Notes under the pieces: generated by a model | The model's database searches: none | The model's input: only the letters and a program-made list of their open reading frames with translations | What the model was told of the DNA's origin: nothing | Translations under genes and position numbers: made by a program | In this document: piece after piece, positions 1 to 9,760 of the stretch | How the letters are laid out: each line of letters opens with the position of its first letter | Position numbering within the stretch: the first letter of the stretch is position 1 | Assembly: GCF_000485595.1 (NCBI RefSeq) | Contig: NW_014577237.1 | Span: 194,849-233,398 of the forward strand | DNA from: Priapulus caudatus | Lineage: Eukaryota > Priapulida > Priapulimorpha > Priapulimorphida > Priapulidae | Direction: 5' to 3' | DNA length: 38,550 nt

Positions 1-60
<60 letters not shown>
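1..60. repeat. (AG)n microsatellite at window edge
   Basis: The first 60 bases are an uninterrupted AG dinucleotide run. On the minus strand it is a CT tract lying just inside the intron that follows the TPST exon, about 15 bases past the splice donor. Confidence 0.97.
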
Positions 61-66
<6 letters not shown>

Positions 67-70
67 CGCG

Positions 71-76
71 ACTCAC
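71..76 (-). other. Splice donor of TPST exon
   Basis: On the minus strand the exon runs into GTGAGT, a near-ideal U1 donor. Reading through it gives an immediate TGA, so splicing is required to finish the protein. Confidence 0.88.
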
Positions 77-900
77 TTGGACAGTGAGATGCCGCCGGGC
101 TTGCCGACCTGCTCCTCATGATGCAGCACCGTCTCGTTCCACGGCACCTCTAGGAAGCTGAGGATCTGCCGTAGCTTCGTTTCCGGATGCAGCACGAGCT
201 GCTCGTACCAGACGGGCAGGCAGCGAGTCGCGCCCACGCTGCGGCACTGCTCCCACATCGCCTGCATCGCCTGGTTCCAGCGCGACAGCGACTGCCGGTA
301 GCTGTGCAGGTCGAAGCCGGTGATGGTCACCTTGCGCGTGATGATGGAGTGCACGACCGCGCGGCCGTCGCGCACCATCAGCACGAAGCGCGAGCCGGGG
401 AACATCTGCGCGAGGTAGCCGGCGCTCTTCAGCATGAACGGGTCCTTGTTGCAGAGCCGCGGCGCCGCCTCGCCGTGCTTCGCGATCACCTCGAGAATGA
501 AGGCGGCGATCGCGTCGTCGACGACGCTCGCCGTCAGGCCGGCCTCCTCGAGCCGCGTCGCCTCCTTCTGCGACTTGTACCACTGAGTGCGCATGCCGAG
601 GATGCGCGGGATGATGCGCGTCTCCTCGCCGCAGCGGATGTCCGGGTGCGCGTCGAGCAAGACGCGCATGAGCGTCGTGCCGCTGCGCGGGACGCCGCCA
701 ACGAAGATGATCGGCATGTCGCGGCTGTAAGTGTACTCGCGCTGGCGGCTGTCGCGCATGTGGCCGACGCGCTCGCGCGGCACCATGACGGCGGCCGGCG
801 GCGGCGGGCACGGCACGACGCCGGCGTAGACGAGCAGGATAAGCGCGAGCGCAGCGGCAGCGACGCACGCGAGGGAGCGCAGCACGCACGCCGCACGCAT
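77..900 (-). CDS. TPST: Protein-tyrosine sulfotransferase, first coding exon
   Basis: This enzyme moves sulfate from PAPS to tyrosines of secreted and membrane proteins in the trans-Golgi. The exon encodes 274 full codons plus two bases. Residues 9-29 form a single hydrophobic signal-anchor after a short cytosolic tail (type II membrane protein). PRSGTT at 71-76 is the 5'-phosphosulfate loop. CGEETR at 90-95 holds the catalytic glutamate (E93) and substrate arginine (R95). CNKDPF (K152) and VRDGR...VHS (R177, S185) are PAPS-binding segments. Cysteine pairs C90/C150 and C219/C227 match the known family disulfides, and N255 is an N-glycosylation sequon. The exon stops inside the lysine codon of ...ISLSK, where GTGAGT (71-76) forms a strong donor (phase 2). 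The C-terminal quarter lies outside the window. The frame stays open to 954 but begins there with GTG; the ATG at 900 gives a normal TPST N-terminus. TPST1 versus TPST2 cannot be decided; invertebrates often have one. Confidence 0.95.
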
Positions 901-1064
901 GTCGGCGTTACGCGGCGGCGGCGCGGCGGCGGCCCGCAGGCGGCGCCACGTCACGCAGCGCGGCGGCGGCGGCCACGTCGCGGCGTCGCACTGTTACGGC
1001 GTCGCCTCGCGACGAGCGGCGGCGCCACCTGGCGATTCGGCGTTCGACACGGTGCTGCCACCAG
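901..1064 (-). promoter_or_regulatory. GCC/CpG-rich upstream segment (candidate 5'UTR/promoter)
   Basis: The segment just upstream of the TPST ATG is very rich in CGG/GCC triplets and CpG, unlike the AT-rich DNA after 1100. It probably holds the 5'UTR and perhaps a CpG-island-type promoter. No TATA box or clear initiator is visible. The plus strand has a textbook donor (CCAG|GTGAGT) at 1061-1070, facing away from TPST, which could mark an antisense or divergent transcript. This is inference. Confidence 0.4.
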
Positions 1065-1113
1065 GTGAGTAGTCCCTCGACCAGCGCTGGTAGTTAGTCG
1101 TCTGACGGGCGAC

Positions 1114-1215
1114 TGTGGTAATGTTGACCTGCAATCATACATAATGCAAGTTAATTTGTGACCTTGTGGTAATGTTGATCTGCAATCAAGCATAATGCAA
1201 GTTAATTTGCGAACC
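1114..1215. repeat. Two-copy 51-bp tandem duplication
   Basis: Two adjacent 51-base units (1114-1164 and 1165-1215), each starting TGTGGTAATGTTGA and ending near GTTAATTTG, differ at only a few positions. There is no coding content. Confidence 0.85.
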
Positions 1216-1408
1216 TGGCAGATCTGACATTGCTCTTGCGTCCCTGTTATCTGGCCTTACAGCAGGCAGGCTCGGCAGGTATACCTAATAACACGCAGCC
1301 AGTAATCAACTCTACTCATATCACACCATAACTGCCTTCATGCCTGCTTATCACGTGAGATTGGCAATTGATAGTCGGGGAGGGGGCGGGGGATACTATT
1401 TATATATT

Positions 1409-1547
1409 AATGCCTGTTGTTGGGGGCACTATGCTCTCATAGTGTTGCTGAGGGAAGGTATAGTTCCCGAGCGGATAGCGCATGGGCGAACTATTCCTGT
1501 CCCAAAAGCAACACTATGACAGCATAGTGCCACGACAACAGGCTAAT
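1409..1547. mobile_element. Fold-back (MITE-like) inverted repeat
   Basis: Arms at 1409-1449 and 1507-1547 are near-perfect reverse complements. Both contain GCACTATG, CATAGTGTTGCT and the CCTGTTGT end. They flank a ~57-base centre without coding potential. The ~139-bp size and inverted-repeat architecture suit a non-autonomous MITE. No clear target-site duplication was found, so superfamily is undetermined. Confidence 0.6.
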
Positions 1548-1845
1548 GTTGTTAGTGCATGCACATGACTTTGCAATCTACTCTGGCAAATATTGAAGTG
1601 GAATAAGCAAATTTTCTTAACCACGAACAATTTCATTTGTATTATACTGTCTACGTCACAGAATTTCTGAGACCAGCCAAGTAGCTTATTTGTGTGTTTT
1701 TTGTGTACAAATAAATGTATGAAATGACAAATTGTGTTTCTGTTTACTTTTCATGCTTATTACCTGTCTTTATACTCCCCTAAATATGCCGGTGCATTTC
1801 GATGTAAGACAAACGGCTCGACAACAAACCAACGCCATTAATTCG
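1548..1845. other. AT-rich intergenic sequence
   Basis: Nothing recognisable: AT-rich with scattered short open frames and no repeat match elsewhere in the window. Confidence 0.5.
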
Positions 1846-1920
1846 AACTCTTGGTGGCGCCCAGACGCAGTGAGATTCGTGACGTGACACAATGCGTTAG
1901 AATACAATGCGTTCGCGCAG

Positions 1921-1953
1921 CAATAGTGCGCCGCCTCAGGCGCGGCACTATTG
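1921..1953. repeat. Hairpin in repeat A copy 1
   Basis: CAATAGTGC and GCACTATTG arms flank a GC-rich centre. The same hairpin occurs in copy 2 (12785-12815), where pairing is perfect through the stem; here two inner positions mismatch. Confidence 0.8.
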
Positions 1954-2277
1954 TTTCATACAGCTACCTGCGAACGTTTATCCAAGTGGAATTTCAACGA
2001 TTTTGATCCAGTTGATCACTCAATGTCACATAATTGTTCTCGCACAGCCGGCGCATGCTTAATTGGCCATAATGAGCCGCCGCTCACGAGAGAGATATTA
2101 GGACGGAAGCTCTCAGATATAGATGCTACGTTGCGTAACGCGGCATGCGATGCCGCGACTGCTGATTGCTGTGGGCTTCTCATAGCATACACTGAGCCGA
2201 TGAGCACGCCAGCAGATGTGCCGGTAAACCCTTATTCTTCTCCGGGGCGACACATACATCACCACACATCATCAGCA

Positions 2278-2425
2278 TAACCTAACCTTCACTCTAACGT
2301 TAACCAAAACTGCACCCTAACGTTAACGTAACCTCACGCCTAACGATTAACCCTAACCTATCCTCACACCAACGTTGAACCGTAACATGTTACCTTCACC
2401 TAACCTAATCACAACCCTAATCTGA
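2278..2425. repeat. Degenerate CCCTAA-like tract in repeat A copy 1
   Basis: Irregular runs of CCTAAC, ACGTTAAC and CCTCAC resemble a decayed telomere-type repeat. The equivalent tract at 13117-13268 is closer to regular CCCTAA. Confidence 0.6.
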
Positions 2426-3870
2426 TTTGCTACTATATCCCAAAACTTATGATGCTGTCGGACGGGGGTGTCGTGGAGTGGACTTCGCCCGAAACTGAGA
2501 AACAGGGGAGACAGAAGCCTAGCGCCCCTACCCGGCTACTCGTTCACCCTGCCACGCAGCTACAGATGACCAGCGGAGGAATGATCAGAGCGTCTTGACT
2601 TGACAGGGAGATGCCTAAGGTGTGCGCGATTGGAACAGACTGGACCGGTCATGCGGGCGAGTGAGGCTGGTGGGATGCTGTGAGGGGGGAGATGGTTCGG
2701 CGGGAGACGTTTACAGCGCTCAGGTTTTAATCGAATGCGTTCGATTTTGGCATGCGAAAAACGCACAAATTAATAAAACAGGTTTGCCGCGAAGGCACGT
2801 TGCTTTCGGTCGGTATTCGAAATATGCGCGTCTAACTTTAGGTTCGGTTACTCACATCTTATTCTCTCCGCTACCTAACTCACTCGCTTTCTTGAATCGC
2901 AATGAATGCACGCCCGCATAGGCTCTTCCCCATCTCTCTCTCTATCTTCTCTCTCGCTCTTTTCGTTCTACGCTTCTCTCTCTGCTCTTCTCTCTCTCTG
3001 CTGTTTGCCTGCTATTGTTGTTGTGTGCTGCTGATGTCGTTGTTTGTTGTCTGTTGTTGTTTGTTGCTGCTGCTGATGATGGATGATAATGTGTCGATAA
3101 CATGATATAGGTTAGTCTATGTGCCTACATCCTGCCTGTGTTTTCAATGATTTCCGTGCCGATACCGTCCCCGGGCCACTGAGCCGTGCGCGAGGAGAGA
3201 ACCGCGTGGAGATGTCGCCCTTCATTCAGTGACCCTGTCACGACTCGCTCGCTCGGCGGTAAAAACGTTATTACGATCGTCCAGAGGCCAAATCCTATTT
3301 GACTTCGAAAGCAAACAGAAATCGGGTGGGAAGTGTTCTGGCCTATCTCCACAAAACTCGTGGACAGCCGCTCTGCATAACGCCACGGCCACTGAACGGG
3401 ATAGAGAGAATGAAGCTGTCTGACCCTCGTAGCTCACCACAAAAGGACAAAATGAGTGAGCTTGACGAGAAGTCAGTTTTAATGTGGCAAACCCTCGACA
3501 TTAATTATAGAACGAAGAGTATATATGGGGAGAACTTCCATTATATTACTCTTGATATTATATGTGTAATTTTTATGTTGAACTAATACAATAAATAATA
3601 TTATATAAATTTATAATATTTATAAACCAAAATGAATCACAATTTGTGACGAGTTAGATGGCAGCGTATACCGCTTTGATGTTTCCTAGCATAAATCATT
3701 ATATTCATTAATAATAATAATAGGTATATAATAGTATAAATCATATATGTATCATTAGCAGGAATTTTGCATTAAGATATTGTGTCATGAAATCTTGTTA
3801 AAGCGACAGACGAGTGTACACCACAGACTGTTTGTTATCTGCCGTGTCTATATAATATGCTATATAATAC

Positions 3871-4380
3871 CAAGACCCGACCTAATTTGCATAATCCAAA
3901 ACCCTAGCCTTATTCATTCACAATACAAAAATGAGCAAATCGTTGAACCTGACCAAGTCGTTAGAGTGAACAGATAACCATCATTGCGAAATCCGTGCAA
4001 TGTGTGTAGCTGCGCAATGGAGCGCCACGGTCGCCATTTTTAGAGGAGCAAACCCGCTCCAGTCTTGTTCCTGATACATAGAATAATATGGCATACCATG
4101 AGTTAATATATATGATATATATATTAGTAATATATGTATTGTAGATATTTATTATGCCAATAGCTGTACAAATCTTCTCATTCAAAGTGTACAAATCTAA
4201 CAATGATTCAATAATGGACTGTTTACTATGTAGTATGTACACCACGTCAGTGGGTGTTAGTGTCAGACAGTGGTACAGTGCACAGGCGGAACAGTGGACT
4301 AATGCCACGGCGGCCGTGTTGGATAGGGTTTGTCTATATTCACGGCCGGTACGGAGATTCGGTCGCACTATATTTGCTAA
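3871..4380. other. AT-rich intergenic sequence
   Basis: AT-rich DNA with a TATATA cluster around 4105-4140. Open frames on both strands (up to 160 codons) are low-complexity and run through the poly-T/poly-A tract, so I do not treat them as genes. Confidence 0.5.
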
Positions 4381-4383
4381 TAT

Positions 4384-4414
<31 letters not shown>

Positions 4415-4432
4415 AAAAACAAAAAAAAAAAT
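4381..4432. repeat. Poly-T followed by poly-A, potential hairpin
   Basis: A run of about 27 T is followed, after a short spacer, by a run of 11 A. The two can base-pair. It may be two opposed retroposon tails or simple slippage. Confidence 0.8.
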
Positions 4433-4436
4433 CGCG

Positions 4437-4582
4437 CGGTCAATAAAACTCAATATTCACAGAGAGTATAGCTAAACATGTTGTCTATAGGTATCTAGAA
4501 TATATTATGCAAATTGATCTCCCGTCCGGCTTGAATTTTAATACCTCGCTGTGAATATTGGTTTTATTGCACGCACGATTAG
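4437..4582. repeat. Inverted repeat with AATATTCACAG arms
   Basis: The segment near 4437-4471 (CAATAAAACTCAATATTCACAG) is matched in reverse complement near 4547-4582 (CTGTGAATATTGGTTTTATTG). The arms enclose ~75 bases. A motif at 4566-4606 (GATTAGTCA...AATATGGCG) reappears at about 4693-4733, so the area also has a diverged ~127-bp direct repeat. Confidence 0.6.
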
Positions 4583-4789
4583 TCAATATAGCAAATAATA
4601 TGGCGCGTCGGAAGTTCTATTCAGCATGATTAAATTTCTGAATTCTAAGATTACCTTGTCTGTAGCTATCTCTTCTGTAAATATATGAGTTCTATTGAGC
4701 GACGATTAGTCATGATATTAGGCAATATATGCCGTACCGTCATCTTCCCGTGACCGGCCTGATATAGACACTCCCTGTGTGGATAAAGA

Positions 4790-6245
4790 TTCAATATGCA
4801 TATACGCACGGCGGCTGTGTGGCCCGACTCATATGGCTATACGCACGGCGGCGCGTGGGGATAAGATTCAATATAGGCTATACGACGGCGGCCCCCCGTC
4901 TATTGCGCCGACTCAATATGCTACGGAATGAGAAGGGGCAGAAAGGGAAACGCTGTGGGGGGAGAAAGAGGGAGAAGGAGGTGTTGGAGAAAGGAGGGAG
5001 AAGCTGTGTGGAGAAGGAGGCGGAAGGAGAGAGGACGGTGGAGAAGGAGAGGAGAATGCTCCGGTGAGAGGAGGAGGGGGAGAACGGAGAAGGCTGTTGG
5101 AGAAGGAGGAGGGGGCAGAGGCTGGTGACGAGAAGGAGGGGAAGAGAGAAGGGCGGTTGGAGAAGGAGGGGAGAAGCTGGTTGGCGGAGGAGGGAGACGA
5201 ACGGATGAAGGTGGTGAAGAGGGGGATGACGTGGTACGAGAAGGAGGAGGGGAAGCTGGTGGAGAAGCGAGGAAAGGGAGAGGAGGGGGAGCAAGGGAGC
5301 TGGTGGAAGACGGAGGGGCGAGAAGGAGACTGGTGGCGGGGGAGAGGAGTGGTGGAAGGAGGAGGGGAAAAGGGGGAGGCGTTGTCGGGGAGGGGAAAAG
5401 GCTGGTGGAGAAGGGAGGAAGGAGAGATAGAGAAGTTGTAGAAGAAGGAAGGGGGGAGACGAGGTGTGCGAGAAGGAGGAGGGGGCAGATGTGGTGGAAG
5501 AGGAGGAGGGAGAGACGGGAGAACGGTGCGTGAGGGAGGCGAGAATCTGGTGGAGAGGAGCAGGGAGAAAGCTGGTGGAGAGGAGGAAGGTGGGAGGAGG
5601 GGCGAGGGAGTGGTGGAGGAGGGGGGGAGAGGAGCAGAGCTAGCGTGCGAAGAAGGGAGGGGGAATAAGCTCGTCGTAGCTTCTCCTTCTCACAGGCTTT
5701 CTCCTTCTCCCCTCTCCTCCACCAGGCTCCCTTCTCCCTTCCTCCTTCTCCCAGTTCTCCTCCTCCTTTTCACCAGCTTCTCCCTCCTCCTTCTTACATC
5801 TTCTTCCTTTCTCTCTTCCTCCTTCATCACCAGTTTTTCCCTCCTCCAAACCTTCTGCCTTTTCCCTCGCTCCTCCACAGCTCCTTTCCCCTCGCTTATC
5901 CCCTCCTCTTCACCAGCTCCCTTCTCCCTCCTTTCTGGCCTTCTCCTTCTCACCAGCCTTCTCCTCTTCTTCTCACCAGCTTCTCTTTCTCCTCCAACAC
6001 CTTCTCCCTCTCTCCCTCCTCCTTCTCACCAGGCTTTTCCTCTCCACCACCTTCTCCCTTTCCTCCTTCTCCACTACCTTCTCTCTTCTCCCTTCTTCCT
6101 GCCTCCTTCTCCATCAGCTATCTTCCCTTCTCCCTTCCTCATTCCTGCCAGTATTGAGTCGGCTCGCGGCCGCCGTGGTATAGCCATTTGAATTGTATCG
6201 TTCAGGCCGCCGTGGTATAGGTCTCGGCCGTGCATGGACTTTCAT
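4790..6245. repeat. Large palindrome: polypurine arm and polypyrimidine arm
   Basis: From about 4920 to 5660 the plus strand is nearly all A/G (GGAGAAG, GAGGAGG, AGCTGGTGG units). From about 5685 to 6150 it is nearly all C/T with reverse-complement units (CTTCTCC, CACCAGCTT). The centre near 5666-5681 is itself palindromic (AAGCT...AGCTT). Outside the purine/pyrimidine parts the arms continue as matching non-simple sequence: GGCTATAC...GGCGGC...CGACTCAATA on the left and its reverse complement at 6150-6240. This flank match argues for a true inverted duplication rather than two unrelated simple tracts. Open frames inside (Glu/Arg/Gly-rich or Leu/Pro/Ser-rich) are composition artefacts. Confidence 0.85.
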
Positions 6246-6794
6246 TGGCCGTCTCAAACAAATAATTGGCAATTAGCACTAAATGTATCTACTATCAAGT
6301 ATTATGTTTTCTTTACTCTATTTCGCCTTTATTGTCGATAACTTGCTGTAAAATGCTGTTAAGATGCTTCATCTGCAACACACAAGTAGTGAAGTACACG
6401 CACGTGACGCCCTGTGCCCAACCCACTGCAACTTGGTCTTTTACTGTTCAACGAAGATTTGCACAAACTCTTTCACGATGGATTTCGTACAAAAAAGAAT
6501 GTTTTCTCACCTTTTCCGTATTATGGGGGGAACCTGAAGAAGACAAGTCGGGAATTACATGACGTCTCGAGCAATTTACAGCAGAACAGTAAGCTGAGCT
6601 GACAGCGACACAGCAGACAGTTGCACGTAGCAGATACAGCAGCAATCCGGGAACTTCGTTGTGAACTTAGCTTCCTAAAATGGCGGTTGCTGGCGACCCA
6701 TGACCGACTACGTGTATGGTTGGAGTGGTTTTCTTGTGCTACGGCATATATTCACCCTGACAAAATTTAAGCACTACATGCGAGTCGGAACAAC
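6246..6794. other. Non-coding or unrecognised sequence
   Basis: A frame from 6414 reads 62 codons to TGA at 6600, then stays open about 58 more codons. It matches no family I know and has no clear splice signals, so it is left unassigned. Confidence 0.45.
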
Positions 6795-7290
6795 TCGATT
6801 GCTTGTCTGATTGCTTATAAGCAATCGACAAGCGATCAGACTTGATTAGCATATCGACAAGCATCGGCGATCCTAGCAGATTCGACAAGCATCGAGGCTG
6901 ATCCTAAGCAATGCGACAAGCGATCGACGACTGATCCTAAGCAAAATGTCGACAAGGCAATCGGACTGTATCCTAAGCAAGTCGCAAGCGAATCGAGTAC
7001 TGTCACAAGATGATCTAAGCATCGGACTGATCCTAGGCATCAAGTGATCCTAGCATCGAGACTGATCCTAAGGCAATCGAAAGCAATCGGACTGGATACG
7101 AGTATCGAAGAGCTGATTCCAGACGATCACAGATTCGAGACTGATCCAAGACAATCAGCAAGCGAATCAAGACTGATCCAGATTGATCAACTAGATTCAG
7201 GAGCCGATCGACAAGCAGATCAGACTCGATTTCAACTGTCACACAAGTATTGAGACTGATCAGACAGATTGTCAGTGCTGAGACTGCCAT
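6795..7290 (+). repeat. Satellite H array 1 (GCAATCGA / GATCCTAAG units)
   Basis: Degenerate tandem units of about 28-32 bases are built from CTGATCCTAAGCAATCGACAAG. The array begins with the palindrome ATTGCTTATAAGCAAT near 6808-6823. Units decay through single-base changes and indels. Related sequence recurs at 8700-9165. Confidence 0.8.
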
Positions 7291-8699
7291 GGCAGATGTT
7301 TAGATTGGCCAGTGATTTGAGCAGCCAGAATCATCGTGTCCTTATTATTTAATGGTCTCTGGGCATACAGTCGTTTGAAAGCACATGTATACCATAGCAA
7401 TTCAGGGGGTTAACCGAATCACTTCATGTTGGTAATATACCCAAGCACACATAACGTTTCTCACGTTTGATCTGGTTTTATTTTGTTTGGTTGGAATTAT
7501 AACTTCTAGAACGCGCATCGTGCATGCAACGCGTTTAATAAGTTATAATTATTAGGTTAGAACAAGCGTTAGCTGCCCACGATTATTACAAACTATAGTA
7601 CTGACGTTTATCTGAAGGTTCGAGGTTGGCTGAAAGTAAGATGTTTTTATAACTTTTGTCGTAACCATGCATTACCAAACGTTCGGTCATTGACCGTTAC
7701 AGCTAACAGCCATAATTTACACGTTTTCATATGATTTAGAAACAACGTTTGCTGCAACACTATATGCACCTATTAGAAACCAGTCTGAAGTTTAGGTACT
7801 GTTTGGAGGCTTGTCAAAAATAAACGTTAGCCATGCTAAACTTGACTAACAATCTGCGCGCTGGTGGAATAAGTTTAACTCTAGAATACTATCTTATAGT
7901 ATTTTTTATCAAAGGCAGTTACTAGATTGTTGGGATTGGCGCGCTATTATACTCGCAGCGCGCCATGTACATTAAATAGCGGAAGGCGGAATTGGGGTAA
8001 TGAGATCGGAGCTAGGTGAAGGAGGGGAGGAGGGGAGGGGAGGACAGGAGACGCTGGAGGATATAGGCGAAGCGTCGAAAGGGGGATTGTTGGAGCAGGA
8101 GGGGGAAGTGGCTGAAGGTGGGGTGATTGGCGATGATAGGGAGCGCGCGCAAAGAAACTGGTGGATGTAGGTGCGGTGGGGAAGCTATAGCTATAGGTAA
8201 CCCAGCCGCGCCCCTGTAGATCTCTGTATATTCATGTTACTATTTTCTTAGTATAAAGCAGTTAACTTTAATACAGCATGTTTATTAATTTACTATTATC
8301 CAAATCACCGAAACAAGCTCACCAATAGCAGCGCTCCTACAGCCCATGTGTTGATTGACCTTCGGAAAATCACGCCTTCGGGTTACGTTAGCGTACCTGG
8401 AATGTCTCGACTACGGGTACGGTCAGTCCATGCAAGTTTTGCTTTCACAAGAATAATGCATCGTTGGAAAATTAAACTTCACGATTAATTAATCTTCTAG
8501 CCTAATAATTAATAAATTCAATTTTTAGATTTGATTAATTAATTAATTAGCTAGCCTTACACTAGTTGTTTGGATATTGATTGTCAGTTCAGTCGAAAAT
8601 ATTGAGCAAAGGTTATACACTAGTTGTTTTATCTGTTTTATACACGTGTTAAGCCGAGTCTGTTTATAGTTAGTGTTGGGAGAGTCAAGCCATTTTCTA
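7291..8699. other. Mostly unique AT-rich DNA with a GA-rich patch
   Basis: No gene recognised. Contents are a short GCGCGC hairpin around 7940-7965, a purine-rich patch (8019-8110, GGAGGGGAGG), and an ATTAATTAATTA stretch at 8530-8550. It separates the two H arrays. Confidence 0.5.
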
Positions 8700-9165
8700 A
8701 GTAAATCGGCGATTGCTTAAGCGATCATCGATTGCTTAATGTCAGCGATGGTCCTGAGAGCGCTGGATTTCGTCATGAGAATAAGCAATCGTCGATCTCT
8801 TTATGGAGCTGATCAACGCGAGCAATTGTGTGCCCTTAAAATACAGCGCTCAATGGTTGCAGAGGATAGCTTAAATGATCCGTCGTTGCTTAATAAGCAA
8901 TCGGGTACTGATCGGGCAGTAGGCAATCGATGATCCGTACCGCATGGCTCCCTTAACCGTCGAAGCATCGGTCCCGATTGCTTTGAGCATCCGCGAAGAT
9001 CGTCACCGATTGCCTTATTATGCCATCGATGATTTCCGGGCTCCCAGCAATCGCATGATTTGGTCCTGATTGCCTTTTAAGCACTCGAATGATCAGTCTG
9101 ATTGCTCTTTATAAGCATTCGATAAGCGTCTTGCACCATTGAGTGCTTATAAGGCTTATTGGACA
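8700..9165. repeat. Satellite H array 2
   Basis: Degenerate units contain GATTGCTTAA, CGATGATC, CTGATTGC and TTATAAGCA, sharing the GATTGCTTATAAGCAATCG core with array 1. It is more diverged than array 1, and the unit frequently reads as the opposite strand. Confidence 0.65.
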
Positions 9166-9224
9166 GGCACTCTGTTTGTATCGACTTGTGGAGTTGCTTG
9201 TGGATTGCTTAAATTTTGTAAGGG

Positions 9225-9499
9225 TGATAGGACTTTTGACTGAACTGACTTAATTGGAATTCCATGTTCTGCCAACACATTGCCGTGGCTCGAACGTACG
9301 TCGCCTGGCGGTGCTTCAATAGGACGTTTAATATGGGGCCTAGCGTTAATCACTTTACCATTTCAAACATGTTTGGGTCAACGGTTCTGAGTTATCGTTG
9401 ACCGTAAGGCCATAATTGTTGACGCGGACGGACGGACGGGAGTCACGACGCGGCGACGGACCATGGCCAATAGCTCAGCTTGACGGTCAAGGTGACGCT
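9225..9499 (-). mobile_element. Dispersed repeat G, copy 1
   Basis: Read on the minus strand this starts near GTCACCTTGACCGTCAAG and passes GAGCTATTGGCCATGG, a GTCCGTCCGTCCG run, CATGTTTGAAAT and CATATTAAACGTCCTA. The same order occurs at 29844-30160 on the plus strand. It has no coding capacity. I believe similar elements starting AGCTCACCTTGAC are common in marine invertebrates, but that is from memory. Confidence 0.8.
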
Positions 9500-9566
9500 A
9501 ACTCGTGGCCGATGTTGGCTGAAAATTTTTCTCCGAACGATTGCGCAGCGAGTGATGATATTTGCA

Positions 9567-9645
9567 CGCTCTCTTCATCTTCTCCCTCTCTCGCTCTGTC
9601 TGTCTTTGTCTGTCTCTCTCTCTCTTTGTTTGTTCTGCTCACATG
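9567..9645. repeat. CT-rich microsatellite
   Basis: CTCT/TGTCT simple sequence; the overlapping open frames are Leu/Ser-rich artefacts. Confidence 0.9.
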
Positions 9646-9679
9646 CACCTCAGACACGCAGAGCTTCTACGCGCCGCTC

Positions 9680-9760
9680 CCACGCACGCACGCACGCAGC
9701 AGGCACGCATTGCAGCACAGAAACACGCACGAGCATTCCTCCGTGCACGCTACATATAGC
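9680..9760. repeat. CACGCACG microsatellite with GAGCATTCC phrase
   Basis: CACG/CACA repeats include ACGCACGAGCATTCCT (about 9726-9741), a phrase that recurs in the array at 11165-11355. Confidence 0.85.

Larger units (their letters stand above)
1846..3870 (+). repeat. Dispersed repeat A, copy 1 (longest)
   Basis: This block aligns almost end to end with 12709-14412 (same orientation). Its last ~460 bases align with 30173-30630 (opposite orientation). Landmarks in order: GTGGCGCCCAGACGCAG near the start, a hairpin at 1921-1953, a CCCTAA/ACGTTAA-rich tract, CT-rich and TTG-rich simple sequence (2930-3085), and an AT-rich 3' end. Open frames inside it are not shared in frame between copies. 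No transposase or reverse transcriptase is seen. It is probably a non-autonomous element or satellite-like dispersed repeat. Confidence 0.85.

Noticed and set aside
187-1068. 293-codon plus-strand open frame
   Set aside because: Antisense shadow of the TPST exon, Arg/His/Ala-rich from GC content; only its donor-like end is noted as a finding.
4878-6191. Long Glu/Arg/Gly-rich and Leu/Pro/Ser-rich open frames on both strands
   Set aside because: They arise from polypurine/polypyrimidine composition, which lacks stop codons; no domain or start context.
6414-6776. Open frame continuing through one TGA at 6600
   Set aside because: No recognised family, splice signal or second copy; stop recoding would be speculation.
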